A stretch of 36,500 nt of DNA from Clostridia bacterium (lineage in GTDB: Bacteria > Bacillota > Clostridia > Christensenellales > Aristaeellaceae), in NCBI GenBank assembly GCA_017434775.1, contig JAFSGG010000124.1, positions 1 to 36,500 on the forward strand, given 5' to 3'. The translations under genes and the position numbers were made by a program. This document shows, piece by piece, positions 1 through 7,238 of the stretch (position 1 is its first letter; every line of letters starts with the position of its first letter). Below the pieces are notes generated by a model. It was not told where the DNA came from, ran no database searches, and saw only the letters and a list, made by a program, of their open reading frames with translations.

Positions 1-8
1 AAACAATT

Positions 9-124
<116 letters not shown>

Positions 125-130
125 TTCCAT

Positions 131-160
131 GAAGCATCTCAACTGAGATGCTTCTTTTTT
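131..160 (+). terminator. Rho-independent terminator of the 5S/rRNA operon
   Basis: A 10-bp perfect stem (131-140 with 145-154) with an AACT loop is followed by six T residues. It ends the rRNA transcript just before an unrelated AT-rich gene. Confidence 0.93.
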
Positions 161-209
161 ATGTAGAAATGTGATATGATGCATACATGAAAGTGAAGGT
201 GAAATAAAA

Positions 210-1055
210 GTGTTTTATGAGGCAACCATACAGGATATAAATGAAAGCATCGATCTACTATGGGAAATGGCGCAAAAACCTGAATGCTGCTGTTATCCTA
301 TCTATTATGATGGCATCAAGACAAAAGCTGATATGATGGCTTCGTTGAAAGGGAACGTTGAAAACGGAAATAATACTTTATTCATATATGAAGAAAATGG
401 GATATTTCAAGGAATGATTGGTTATTTTGAAATAAGAGAGGAGCGGTATATTCAGCTCAACTTTTGTATTATGCAGCATGGAACAAGAAATGCAATGCAG
501 GCGTTGATGCACCATTTGAATGAGAAAGTAAAGGGTGATACAATCTATTTTGGCTTTCCTGAAGAAAATAAGGAAGCGTTGGAATTTATGGAAGACAACT
601 GTTTTGAAAAGATTGAAGAAAGTTGGAATCATTCATTCTTCTTTTCGGAATATCAGGAACGAAAAATCGGGAAGACGGTTCGCAAATTAACCAGAGAAAC
701 TTATCATGAATTTATGAAAATATACAAAACGGATGCGTATACTTATTGGAATGCGGACAGAATATTCAATACCTTTGATGGATGGAATATATATATTGCA
801 TATGAACATGAGCAACCGGTTTCTGCGGTTATTCTGCAAAAAGGAACGGAACAAGAAGAAATATTCGGCGTTTCAAGCACAGAAAGCATGACGGAAGAAC
901 ATTATGAAGCAATGATGAATACAGCGCTGAAGGAAAGTAAAGAAAGAGGCGTGAAATATCTAACCTATTTTTCTCAAGAGCAGGAAAAAGGCTGTTTAGA
1001 AAGATTGGGCTTTCATTGTATCGGGAAATATGTGCTCTACATCAAGAAAATGTAA
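210..1055 (+). CDS. GNAT-like N-acetyltransferase, AT-rich
   Basis: This 281-residue protein looks like a two-lobed GNAT-fold acetyltransferase. The N-terminal half has a weak acetyltransferase pattern (Q..IGYFEI near 67-75). The C-terminal half ends with the usual 'RLGFHCIGKYVLYIKK' strand-loop-strand pattern. The acetyl acceptor cannot be told. The start is GTG at 210, preceded by AAGGTG at 196-201. A weak promoter may be TTCTTT (152-157), 17 bp, TATGAT (175-180), overlapping the rRNA terminator's T-run. The gene is visibly richer in A and T than nearly everything after 1159 and prefers AT-ending codons, which suggests recent acquisition next to the rRNA operon. It stands alone, with no obvious operon partner. 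The family call is moderate because no clean acetyl-CoA-binding motif is visible. Confidence 0.6.
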   Translation: MFYEATIQDINESIDLLWEMAQKPECCCYPIYYDGIKTKADMMASLKGNVENGNNTLFIYEENGIFQGMIGYFEIREERYIQLNFCIMQHGTRNAMQALMHHLNEKVKGDTIYFGFPEENKEALEFMEDNCFEKIEESWNHSFFFSEYQERKIGKTVRKLTRETYHEFMKIYKTDAYTYWNADRIFNTFDGWNIYIAYEHEQPVSAVILQKGTEQEEIFGVSSTESMTEEHYEAMMNTALKESKERGVKYLTYFSQEQEKGCLERLGFHCIGKYVLYIKKM

Positions 1056-1090
1056 ACAATGAGAAAATCAGGGAAATTCTTGCAAAGCGT

Positions 1091-1120
1091 GTAAACAAAA
1101 AGCCTTTTATCTGCGTTATA
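1091..1120 (+). promoter_or_regulatory. Putative ECF sigma-factor promoter (GTAAAC-N17-CGTTATA)
   Basis: GTAAAC at 1091-1096 is followed after exactly 17 bases by CGTTATATA at 1114. ECF promoters typically have an AAC-containing -35 and a CGT -10. The same AAC-N17-CGT layout occurs upstream of the ECF sigma gene at 5060-5086. In both cases the start codon lies about 40 bases past the CGT motif. Assignment to that sigma factor is inference. Confidence 0.6.
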
Positions 1121-1158
1121 TATACGAACAGGAAAAAATAGATGGAGAGGTAACGCAG

Positions 1159-2232
1159 ATGAAACGATTTTTGTGCTTTCTTGTCAGTTTGTGTTTTCTT
1201 TTTACAGGAGCAATGGCGGAATGCGGAACAAAAGAAGAAGCTATATCGATATTGCAGTGCAACAGGCCGTACATGCATACGGTGTCTGATAAAACCATGG
1301 AGGCATGGGAAACGGGTAATGCGGATGCGGTATCCTTTATGGACGTGACGGGGGAAGAACGGAAGAGCGGGATCAACAAATGGTCTGCGGCGGTACAGAT
1401 GTTTCAAAAATTGTATTTCCCGGATGATCCATTTTTCAGTGAAACCCTGGAAGGACGTTGTATACGCGATGCGTTTATGGCAGAAGGAAAGCTGATTCCG
1501 CATAGCTATCACGTAATGCCCGGGCCGGATGAAATAGCACATGACGAAGCATGGAACCTGGCATTGGATGCGATGAAGACGAAATACAACCTGAATTTTG
1601 CCGGATTGATGCGGAATATGAAGGTGGATACCCACTATTTTACGCCCACCGGAGAATTGAAGGATGCCTTCTGGCTGTTTCAGGTAAAGCTTGAAAACGG
1701 TGACAAATATGCCGTTCAGGTACGGAATGGCGAAGTGGCGGCATGTCAGCGGCTGGAGCAGGAAGAAAAACTGTTTTCGATGTATGATGAGCTGTGCAGT
1801 GAAAAAGGCGCGTTCTTTCAATGGTCTTTGGAAGATAAGGCTGCGTTTGCTGAACAGCTGCCGGATTTGATCATGAAGGCTTATATCGAAGGGCAGGATT
1901 TGGGCCGATGCGGAGATTTATTGGCCATAGCAGGGCAGGGATTTTGCCTGCCGGATGCAACAGCTATCGAACAGCATCAGGCGTTGGAACATGCCGTGAT
2001 GGCAGCGGGCGAAAAATTCCATCTGCCGGACGGCTGGGCAAAAGAAGCGGAAATTGCTTTTTCCTGTTTCAAACAGGAGGACAAAACAATCTGGCGGGTG
2101 ATCTTCTGGAAGACCGGGAACCCGGAATTGCCGGGCGCGGTAGTGGATATGGATGCAGAAACCGGTGTGCCTTTCCGGGTGGAACGATATGACGGAACCC
2201 CAGAATCCATTCCCTATGTGGAAAGACTGTAA
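1159..2232 (+). CDS. Secreted PepSY-like protein, probable ECF regulon member
   Basis: The 357-residue product starts with a signal peptide (MKRF, hydrophobic core, cleavage likely after AMA at about residue 20). Two repeats of a PepSY-like layout follow: an Ala-rich helix, then a strand pair such as 'YAVQVRNGEV' (about 185-195) and 'AVVDMDAETG' (about 329-338). The C-terminal half resembles that of the secreted protein encoded at 2760-3551 ([LM]PD.T, an Ala-rich helix, W.V/I, then VDA.TG). PepSY-type domains are thought to inhibit proteases or sense the envelope; the role here is unknown. A GGAGAGG site at 1144-1150 precedes the ATG. Upstream lies an ECF-like promoter matching that of the nearby sigma operon, and a terminator follows. 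Confidence 0.72.
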   Translation: MKRFLCFLVSLCFLFTGAMAECGTKEEAISILQCNRPYMHTVSDKTMEAWETGNADAVSFMDVTGEERKSGINKWSAAVQMFQKLYFPDDPFFSETLEGRCIRDAFMAEGKLIPHSYHVMPGPDEIAHDEAWNLALDAMKTKYNLNFAGLMRNMKVDTHYFTPTGELKDAFWLFQVKLENGDKYAVQVRNGEVAACQRLEQEEKLFSMYDELCSEKGAFFQWSLEDKAAFAEQLPDLIMKAYIEGQDLGRCGDLLAIAGQGFCLPDATAIEQHQALEHAVMAAGEKFHLPDGWAKEAEIAFSCFKQEDKTIWRVIFWKTGNPELPGAVVDMDAETGVPFRVERYDGTPESIPYVERL

Positions 2233-2236
2233 TGAA

Positions 2237-2268
2237 AAAAGGATGTGCTGATTTCGGCACATCCTTTT
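2237..2268. terminator. Bidirectional terminator between convergent genes
   Basis: A 12-bp perfect stem (2237-2248 with 2257-2268) is flanked by A-rich and T-rich arms. It can therefore end both the plus-strand secreted-protein gene and the minus-strand deaminase gene. Confidence 0.88.
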
Positions 2269-2282
2269 ATCGTTTTCGTTAA

Positions 2283-2699
2283 TCAGCACACCACCGGCTG
2301 CCAGGCGAAGGGGAGCAGATCTCGTGCGGAAACTTTGATAAGGTTTCCGTTTTCGTCGTTGACAATGACCTTGATATCCGGGCAATACTCAAAGAGCATC
2401 TGCCGGCAGTTGCCGCAGGGCGGAATAACGCAATTCAGGTGCTTTTCATGAACGGCTACAATGGTATCAAATTCCCGTTCCCCAGCGGAAACGGCCATGC
2501 CCATGGTGATGTATTCGGCGCAGGAACCGTGGATGCCGTCGCAATTGACGCCGGTGTAAACTTTCCCGTTTTTGCACAACAGGGCGCAACCTACGGTATG
2601 GTTATACACGCCGTCATCAAAGTTTTTTTCCAGCACGTCCAGTCCCATCCGGATCAGTTGATGGTCTTTTTCGTTGAGGGGATAACGGATCATGGGCAT
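2283..2699 (-). CDS. Cytidine deaminase family protein (blasticidin S deaminase-like)
   Basis: This zinc-dependent deaminase of about 138 residues would convert cytidine or a cytosine-containing compound to the uridine form. The zinc site is complete: Cys60-Ala-Glu62 (C-A-E, with Glu as the proton shuttle) and Cys95/Cys98 in PCGNCRQ. The sequence around CAE, the SPCG/PPCG loop and the C-terminal 'RDLLP' resemble blasticidin S deaminases more than classical cytidine deaminases (family knowledge), so the substrate is uncertain. The frame stays open back to a TTG at 2717, but that sits at the transcription start predicted from the promoter at 2727-2755. ATG at 2699, or 2693 with AGGG ahead of it, is therefore preferred. 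The gene has its own promoter downstream of the sigma operon. Confidence 0.8.
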   Translation of the reverse strand: MPMIRYPLNEKDHQLIRMGLDVLEKNFDDGVYNHTVGCALLCKNGKVYTGVNCDGIHGSCAEYITMGMAVSAGEREFDTIVAVHEKHLNCVIPPCGNCRQMLFEYCPDIKVIVNDENGNLIKVSARDLLPFAWQPVVC

Positions 2700-2726
2700 C
2701 CCTGCTTTCTCAATCAATGTGCATTC

Positions 2727-2755
2727 ATTGTATCACAGGCGGGAAGGGATGGCAA
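2727..2755 (-). promoter_or_regulatory. Sigma-A promoter of the deaminase gene
   Basis: Read on the minus strand, TTGCCA (2755-2750), a 17-bp spacer and TACAAT (2732-2727) lie in the short gap after the preceding gene. It separates deaminase expression from the ECF operon and argues against the TTG start at 2717. Confidence 0.75.
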
Positions 2756-2759
2756 GGGA

Positions 2760-3551
2760 TCAGCCATTGCCGGGATCTTCGCCGATTTGGTAATAACCAT
2801 AGGGATCCACATGCATCCATTGACATTCCCCGGTGTGGGCATCCACGGCCACCAGCCATTCACGCAAAAAGGTGCGTTCATTTTTGCAGATGGTGATGCA
2901 CCAGTAAGGGTTTTCCGGGTCATCCACCCAGAACTGCTGCAGGGTGCGGCGAAGCTGGATATCTTCTATGCTAATGGCACCGGAAGATACAACAAAGTGT
3001 TGAGCCGCTTCGATGGCTTTTTCCATGGGCAAGCATGTTTCATCCGGCATGCCATTTACATGGCTGAGAATGAGAAGGATCTCTGTTTCATGGGCCACAT
3101 CCGCATAATCTGTAATGGAGGCACGCATCCAGGCATCAAATTCTGCTTTGTATTCGATGGGCCAGCAGCGAAAAGGCCCCATGTTTACTTGGTTTTCCCA
3201 GTGCCAGAGAATATACTTCCAATTATCCGGATCATAGTATTGGAAGTGAATATCTTCCGGCCGGATATCGTCATGATACACGTTGTAGATCACCTGAAAC
3301 AGATGGAAATCATCGCTTTTTCGGTAGAGATCAGCAGTCCAGCACCCATAGTCCTGATCATATTCCGGAAAGGGAGGATTATAATTCAGGTATTTCATTT
3401 CCAATTCCACATCGGCATATTCCGGATATTCCTGCAGCAATTTGCGGATCATGGCTTCGGCAACCCTGTCTTCTGTGATGGTTTCGGCAATGGACGGAAG
3501 GGCACCAAAGGCAAGCAGCAGGGCAATCAAGAAGCAAAGTGTTTTGTTCAT
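2760..3551 (-). CDS. Secreted PepSY-like protein, third gene of the sigma/anti-sigma operon
   Basis: This 263-residue protein has a signal peptide (MNKTLCFLIALLLAF, cleavage likely after SIAE at about 22). A mixed alpha/beta region follows, with a C-terminal PepSY-like unit: an Ala-rich helix (about 182-196), 'YWCITICKNE', then 'LVAVDAHTGE' near 240-249. The layout matches the C-terminal half of the protein at 1159-2232. It is translationally coupled to the anti-sigma gene: its ATG overlaps the upstream stop as ATGA (4-nt overlap). Encoded third after sigma and anti-sigma, it could modulate the anti-sigma protein outside the membrane. That role is inference from gene order. Confidence 0.72.
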   Translation of the reverse strand: MNKTLCFLIALLLAFGALPSIAETITEDRVAEAMIRKLLQEYPEYADVELEMKYLNYNPPFPEYDQDYGCWTADLYRKSDDFHLFQVIYNVYHDDIRPEDIHFQYYDPDNWKYILWHWENQVNMGPFRCWPIEYKAEFDAWMRASITDYADVAHETEILLILSHVNGMPDETCLPMEKAIEAAQHFVVSSGAISIEDIQLRRTLQQFWVDDPENPYWCITICKNERTFLREWLVAVDAHTGECQWMHVDPYGYYQIGEDPGNG

Positions 3552-4540
3552 TTTTCGTCTCCTTTCGTGATGACAAAATCCGAAGGGGTCAGGGTCTGCC
3601 CAAATAGCAGCTCATCCCGGCTGCGGTTCCACACTTCCACGCGGATCTCTTCCGGTACCCCTTCATCATAGGGCCAGTAGCGGAACAGGCGGCTTCCGTC
3701 TTTTTGCATCAGATGCAGGGTGGGCTGTTTCAAGGCCATTTCCAGGGGCATGTTTTCCAGAACAAAATCGTATTTCACATAGGTGCGGAAAGCAGTTCTG
3801 TGCAGGGACAGGGCGGTGAGGGTATAGCCGGTATTTCCCAGTACGATGGGTTCCGGAATGGAATAGTCTTCGATGGTGGGCAACCGGTCGATGGAGAACG
3901 GAACGGTTTTCCGTGTGGTTTTGCCGTCCATCAGCACATCTGCTACCAGTGTTATTGGATCGGGTGAGTGGTTTGCTTCCATGGAACCGTTGCAGAGAAA
4001 ATAGAGCGTGTTGTTTTCTGTATCTTCCGTGATGTCGGATAGCTCCGCTTCCCCGCCGCAGCGTACAGTGGCATGGACAAACACGATGGGCAGGTTGCGA
4101 GGGTTGGCGATCCCTTCGGCACTTGCTTCCCAGTCTTGCCCGGAGTAGGGAACCAGCAGCACATCCCCCTTTCCTTCGGCTCGGATATTGGCAAAGTACA
4201 TCCGGTCATCCGCCATGGCTTCCACACAGGTGAAGGTGATGCCTTCCACCTGAACGGTTGCCAGTGTGCCTTTGGTGGTTTGAATCTGCCCCACGGCATC
4301 GGAGAAAATCCAGCTGGAGAGCCATGCCTGTATAGACGGAATGAAGGTGGCTGCCAATGCTCCCATGCTCAAAAGCAGCAGCAGGATCAAAGCCAGCACC
4401 AGCATGGGCTTTCTGACGGGGAAAGACCGCTTTTCTTCCTGCAGCAAGGATTGCATTTTTGCTTCAATCTTCTGGTCAAACGTGGAGGAAGGAGTGGGCC
4501 GCTGTTCAAAAATCATGGAAGCGATCTGATGTTCAGTCAT
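3548..4540 (-). CDS. Membrane anti-sigma factor-like protein
   Basis: This 330-residue single-pass membrane protein has a cytoplasmic N-terminus of about 45 residues, one transmembrane segment (about 46-64) and a large extracellular part. The extracellular part is beta-rich and resembles the DUF4179-type proteins often encoded beside Clostridia ECF sigma factors. The N-terminal segment would bind and hold the sigma factor encoded just upstream. The two genes overlap by 8 nt (sigma stop TGA at 4533-4535, this ATG at 4538-4540), a classic sign of a coupled pair. No HxxxCxxC zinc anti-sigma motif is visible, so this is not a ZAS-type protein. The role rests on topology and gene order. Confidence 0.78.
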   Translation of the reverse strand: MTEHQIASMIFEQRPTPSSTFDQKIEAKMQSLLQEEKRSFPVRKPMLVLALILLLLLSMGALAATFIPSIQAWLSSWIFSDAVGQIQTTKGTLATVQVEGITFTCVEAMADDRMYFANIRAEGKGDVLLVPYSGQDWEASAEGIANPRNLPIVFVHATVRCGGEAELSDITEDTENNTLYFLCNGSMEANHSPDPITLVADVLMDGKTTRKTVPFSIDRLPTIEDYSIPEPIVLGNTGYTLTALSLHRTAFRTYVKYDFVLENMPLEMALKQPTLHLMQKDGSRLFRYWPYDEGVPEEIRVEVWNRSRDELLFGQTLTPSDFVITKGDEK

Positions 4541-5018
4541 GACCTTTTTCCTCCTTTTCCATTTGATTGCGCAGGATGTTCAAGCCTCTGGCAATGCGGC
4601 TGGATACTGTTCCTGCGGGCAGATGCAAAATCTTTGCGATTTCCGTGTTGGGCAGGTTTTCGGAATATCGCAGCATCAGCGGGATGCGGTATGTATCATC
4701 CAATGCAGACAGATACATCCATACCGGTGTTTCTGTTTTCGGGGGCTGCATAAAAATTTCCAGATTGTCTGTAACGGTTTCCCGCTTTCGCTTTCGAAGC
4801 ATATCCCGGCAGGTGTTCATCACACACCGGGTCAGGTAAGCGGAAAGGGCATCTTCCTGCAGGATGCGCCCCATTTTTCGCCAGCAGTTTTCCATTCCCT
4901 GGGCTACTGCATCTTCTGCATCAGGTGCATTGCGCAGCATCATCAGGGCCAGGCGGTACAGTCCCTGCTGCCGCCGGGAAACAACGGCAGTGAACCGGGC
5001 TTTTCTTTCGTCCGTCAA
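4533..5018 (-). CDS. ECF-type RNA polymerase sigma factor
   Basis: The 161-residue length is typical for ECF sigma factors. Region 2 spans about 14-78, with the core-binding and -10 helices (LMMLRNAPDAEDAVAQ). Region 4 spans about 100-152, with a helix-turn-helix (SENLPNTEIAKIL, PAGTVSSRIARGL) that recognises the -35 element. The start is TTG at 5018 with GGGAGG six bases upstream; no better ATG exists. It is the first gene of an operon with an anti-sigma protein and a secreted PepSY-like protein. The promoter ahead of it is itself ECF-like, so it probably drives its own transcription. The inducing signal is unknown. Confidence 0.9.
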   Translation of the reverse strand: MTDERKARFTAVVSRRQQGLYRLALMMLRNAPDAEDAVAQGMENCWRKMGRILQEDALSAYLTRCVMNTCRDMLRKRKRETVTDNLEIFMQPPKTETPVWMYLSALDDTYRIPLMLRYSENLPNTEIAKILHLPAGTVSSRIARGLNILRNQMEKEEKGHD

Positions 5019-5059
5019 AATGCTCCTCCCTTTCCAGATGATGTAAACTCATCTATATA

Positions 5060-5086
5060 GACGAATGGGAACAAAAAAGCGTTGCA
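5060..5086 (-). promoter_or_regulatory. Putative autoregulated ECF promoter (TGCAAC-N17-CGTC)
   Basis: On the minus strand TGCAAC (5086-5081), then a T-rich 17-base spacer, then CGTCTATA (from 5063) form an ECF-type promoter ahead of the sigma gene. A matching element lies at 1091-1120. The TTG start is about 42 bases downstream of CGTC. Confidence 0.65.
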
Positions 5087-5117
5087 TCGAAGGAAAATTT
5101 TGTTGAAAAAGAGAAAT

Positions 5118-5146
5118 TTGACAAGGCAGGCCATTTGTAGTACAAT
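5118..5146 (+). promoter_or_regulatory. Sigma-A promoter of the marR-degV operon
   Basis: A perfect -35 TTGACA (5118-5123) and a TACAAT -10 (5141-5146) are separated by 17 bp. The probable transcription start lies on the inverted repeat at 5153-5166. Confidence 0.85.
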
Positions 5147-5152
5147 TAAGAA

Positions 5153-5166
5153 GTTGAAATATCAAC
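5153..5166. promoter_or_regulatory. Inverted repeat, probable MarR operator
   Basis: GTTGA-AATA-TCAAC has perfect 5-bp arms. It sits immediately after the -10 box and before the marR gene, where binding would block transcription. MarR proteins usually bind such palindromes and repress themselves. The link is inferred from position. Confidence 0.55.
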
Positions 5167-5191
5167 AAACAGGAAAGGCAGATAAACGCTT

Positions 5192-5644
5192 ATGATGGAA
5201 CGCTTTGAACACTTTTCTCTGGCCATTACGGAAATTTCCCGCTATTGGCGGAAGCTGGCTACGGAGGAAATGGAAAAATATGATCTGAAAGGCCCGCATG
5301 CCACGTACCTTACCACCATTTATCGCTTCCCGGAGGGGATTACCGTGCCCCAGCTGTGCGAAATCAGCGGCAAGGATAAATCCGACGCTTCCCGGATGAT
5401 TGCCATTCTGGAAAAGAAGGGCATGGTGGAAAAGAAAACAGTGGACGGCAGCCTGTACCGCGGTGTGCTGGTGTTGACGGAAGCCGGAAAAGAAGCGGCA
5501 GCCCGGGTCAGCAACCGTGCAGCCCGTGTGGTGGCTCTGGCCGGGAAGGATCTGGATGATGAGCAGCGGCGCGCCTTCTATTTTGCGCTGGACACCATTG
5601 TGGGGAATCTGCGCAGTCTGTACCGGGATGGCATTCCTGAATAA
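5192..5644 (+). CDS. MarR-family transcriptional regulator
   Basis: This 150-residue winged-helix protein has dimerisation helices at about 1-30 and 110-145, a DNA-binding winged helix at about 35-95, a recognition helix near 63-75 (KSDASRMIAILEKKG) and a wing near 81-93 (KKTVDGSLYRGVLV). Length and layout fit MarR repressors. An AGGAAAGG site precedes the ATG by 13 bases; a second in-frame ATG follows directly. The consensus promoter and palindrome upstream suggest autorepression. It is followed after 18 bases by a DegV gene, so the two are likely cotranscribed. By analogy with FabT-type MarR proteins a link to fatty-acid supply is possible but unproven. Confidence 0.9.
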   Translation: MMERFEHFSLAITEISRYWRKLATEEMEKYDLKGPHATYLTTIYRFPEGITVPQLCEISGKDKSDASRMIAILEKKGMVEKKTVDGSLYRGVLVLTEAGKEAAARVSNRAARVVALAGKDLDDEQRRAFYFALDTIVGNLRSLYRDGIPE

Positions 5645-5662
5645 GCGAATGAAAGGATAGGT

Positions 5663-6505
5663 ATGGTCAGAATTCTGATTGACTCCACGGCGGATTTGCC
5701 GGAAAAATTGAAGAAAAAAACAGATGTGATTCCCCTGACGGTGACCTTTGGCACCGAAGAATATGTGGATGGAATCACGATTACGCATCAGGAGTTTTAT
5801 GAAAAGCTGGTCGAAACCAGCGTGTTGCCCCACACCAGCCAGGCTTCCCCTCAGCAGTTTGCCGATGCTTTCCGCCGGGTGCAGGAAAAAGGAGACAGCG
5901 CTGTGGTGATCACGGTATCGGCGGCGCTCAGCGGCACATTCCAGAGTGCGCAGATTGCTGCGGCGGATTATGAGAATATTTATGTGGTGGATAGCCAGAC
6001 GGCGGCTATCGGCGCTGGTATTTTGACGGAAATGGCCCTGCGGTGGGTGGAAGAAGGGCTTTCTGCCCGGGAGATCGCCGTCCGGCTGGAAAAGGAACGG
6101 GAATATATCTGTGTGATTGCCATGCTGGATACCCTGGAATACCTGCAAAAAGGCGGCCGCATTTCCAAGACGGCTGCAATAGCCGGTAATCTGCTGGGCA
6201 TCAAGCCGGTGCTGTCCATTGAGCATGGGCACATCAATCTGCTGGGCAAAGCCAGGGGATCCAAACAGGCGAATAACCTGCTGGCCCAGGAAATTGAAAA
6301 AGCCGGCGGCATCGATTTTTCAAAACCCATTCTTCTGGGTTATACTGGCCTGAGCGATCATCTGTTGCAAAAGTATATCCGGGACAGCGCGGATCTTTGG
6401 CAGCATGGCGCCAAGGAATTGCGTACTACGATCATTGGCAGTGTGATTGGTACCCATGCCGGGCCTGGTGCCGTGGCCGCAGCATTTTTCAAGAAAAACA
6501 GATAA
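5663..6505 (+). CDS. DegV family fatty-acid-binding protein
   Basis: This 280-residue protein is full length for the DegV (FakB-like) family. Such proteins bind a fatty acid and, with the FakA kinase, present it for phosphorylation in the uptake of exogenous fatty acids. Visible signatures are the N-terminal 'ILIDSTADLP' strand, 'HTSQASP' at 57-63 and 'LSGTFQSA' at 89-96; the Thr and Ser in these motifs hold the carboxylate in known members. 'YLQKGGRIS' and a C-terminal 'GPGAVAAAFF' are also typical. AAAGGA lies six bases before the ATG. It probably shares a transcript with marR, and a terminator follows at 6510-6541. No FakA is in the window. Confidence 0.92.
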   Translation: MVRILIDSTADLPEKLKKKTDVIPLTVTFGTEEYVDGITITHQEFYEKLVETSVLPHTSQASPQQFADAFRRVQEKGDSAVVITVSAALSGTFQSAQIAAADYENIYVVDSQTAAIGAGILTEMALRWVEEGLSAREIAVRLEKEREYICVIAMLDTLEYLQKGGRISKTAAIAGNLLGIKPVLSIEHGHINLLGKARGSKQANNLLAQEIEKAGGIDFSKPILLGYTGLSDHLLQKYIRDSADLWQHGAKELRTTIIGSVIGTHAGPGAVAAAFFKKNR

Positions 6506-6509
6506 TATA

Positions 6510-6541
6510 AAAACCGGAGGGAGTGTTTCCATCCGGTTTTT
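6510..6541 (+). terminator. Terminator of the marR-degV operon
   Basis: The stem AAAACCGGA (6510-6518) pairs with TCCGGTTTT (6532-6540) and a further T follows. The A-rich 5' arm lets it work on the minus strand too, where the convergent gene ends at 6555. Confidence 0.85.
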
Positions 6542-6554
6542 CTGTATGCTGTTT

Positions 6555-7079
6555 TCAGAAGGGGGATAGGCCGGAGCGCCGGTCATTGTCATCGGTGATG
6601 TATTCCATTTCCGATAGATCGGCATCGATGGTTTCCAGCGCCAGGAGCATTTTGCCGGTCAGTGCAGGGTCTTTCACATACACGTCAAAATCATAGGAAT
6701 CGCAGAAGATCAGGGCAATTTCAAAAGGAGAGGCCAGAAAATCCGCATAGGTTTCAGGTTTTGCGCATTTCAACGGTTCTACTTCCTTGGGTGCGCCGAA
6801 GAAGCGGCCTGTTTCCAGGGATTGATGGGCATTGCGCTGCAGGAAAAGCAGCAGCTCTTCATTGGTATACAGCCCGTCTTTGAGCGTTTCACCCGTCCAG
6901 GGCTGAGCATTGAAACCTTCCCATAGCCATTGCATACTTTGGTCGTTCACCGTGCGGATCAGGAGCATCAGGAACAAGCCGTTTCCATAGGAGGAATGCT
7001 GGGAAAAGGAAAGAATATCGGTTGCCCCCTGTTTTTCCGCATGCACATTGGCAGCGATAAAATGAATACCGCGGATCAT
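6555..7079 (-). CDS. Hypothetical cytoplasmic protein, 174 residues
   Basis: No family was recognised. The protein has no signal peptide or transmembrane segment and is acidic at its C-terminus. The composition is that of a folded globular protein, with many aromatic residues. The ATG at 7079 is preceded by a G-rich site (AGGGGG). A strong promoter (TTGCTT, 17 bp, TATAAT) lies upstream, so it is a genuine single-gene unit. It diverges from the glycerol-1-phosphate dehydrogenase gene, with the two promoters in a 159-bp gap, but no functional link is visible. Confidence 0.7.
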   Translation of the reverse strand: MIRGIHFIAANVHAEKQGATDILSFSQHSSYGNGLFLMLLIRTVNDQSMQWLWEGFNAQPWTGETLKDGLYTNEELLLFLQRNAHQSLETGRFFGAPKEVEPLKCAKPETYADFLASPFEIALIFCDSYDFDVYVKDPALTGKMLLALETIDADLSEMEYITDDNDRRSGLSPF

Positions 7080-7114
7080 GGGCTGCTGCCCCCTTTTTTT
7101 GTTTTCTTTCTTTT

Positions 7115-7143
7115 ATTATATCGGAAGGTGGAGAAGGAAGCAA
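7115..7143 (-). promoter_or_regulatory. Sigma-A promoter of the hypothetical gene
   Basis: On the minus strand TTGCTT (7143-7138), a 17-bp spacer and a perfect TATAAT (7120-7115) precede the ATG by about 36 bases. Confidence 0.78.
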
Positions 7144-7184
7144 GCGTGCGTGATAAAAAGGGATCTTTCAGGCGGAATCGTGGC

Positions 7185-7213
7185 TTTTCAACCGTACATG
7201 GATGTGATACAAT
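7185..7213 (+). promoter_or_regulatory. Sigma-A promoter of the glycerol-1-phosphate dehydrogenase gene
   Basis: TTTTCA (7185-7190), 17 bp, TACAAT (7208-7213) lie 25 bases before the ATG. The frame is open for about 300 bases further upstream, but that part precedes the promoter and overlaps the divergent gene, so it is not translated from this transcript. Confidence 0.65.
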
Positions 7214-7238
7214 AGAAAAAAACGAAAGGTGTAAAGCG

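Noticed and set aside
6930..7238. N-terminal extension of the glycerol-1-phosphate dehydrogenase frame
   Set aside because: It overlaps the divergent hypothetical gene and precedes the promoter; the family-like N-terminus begins at 7239 with a proper ribosome site.
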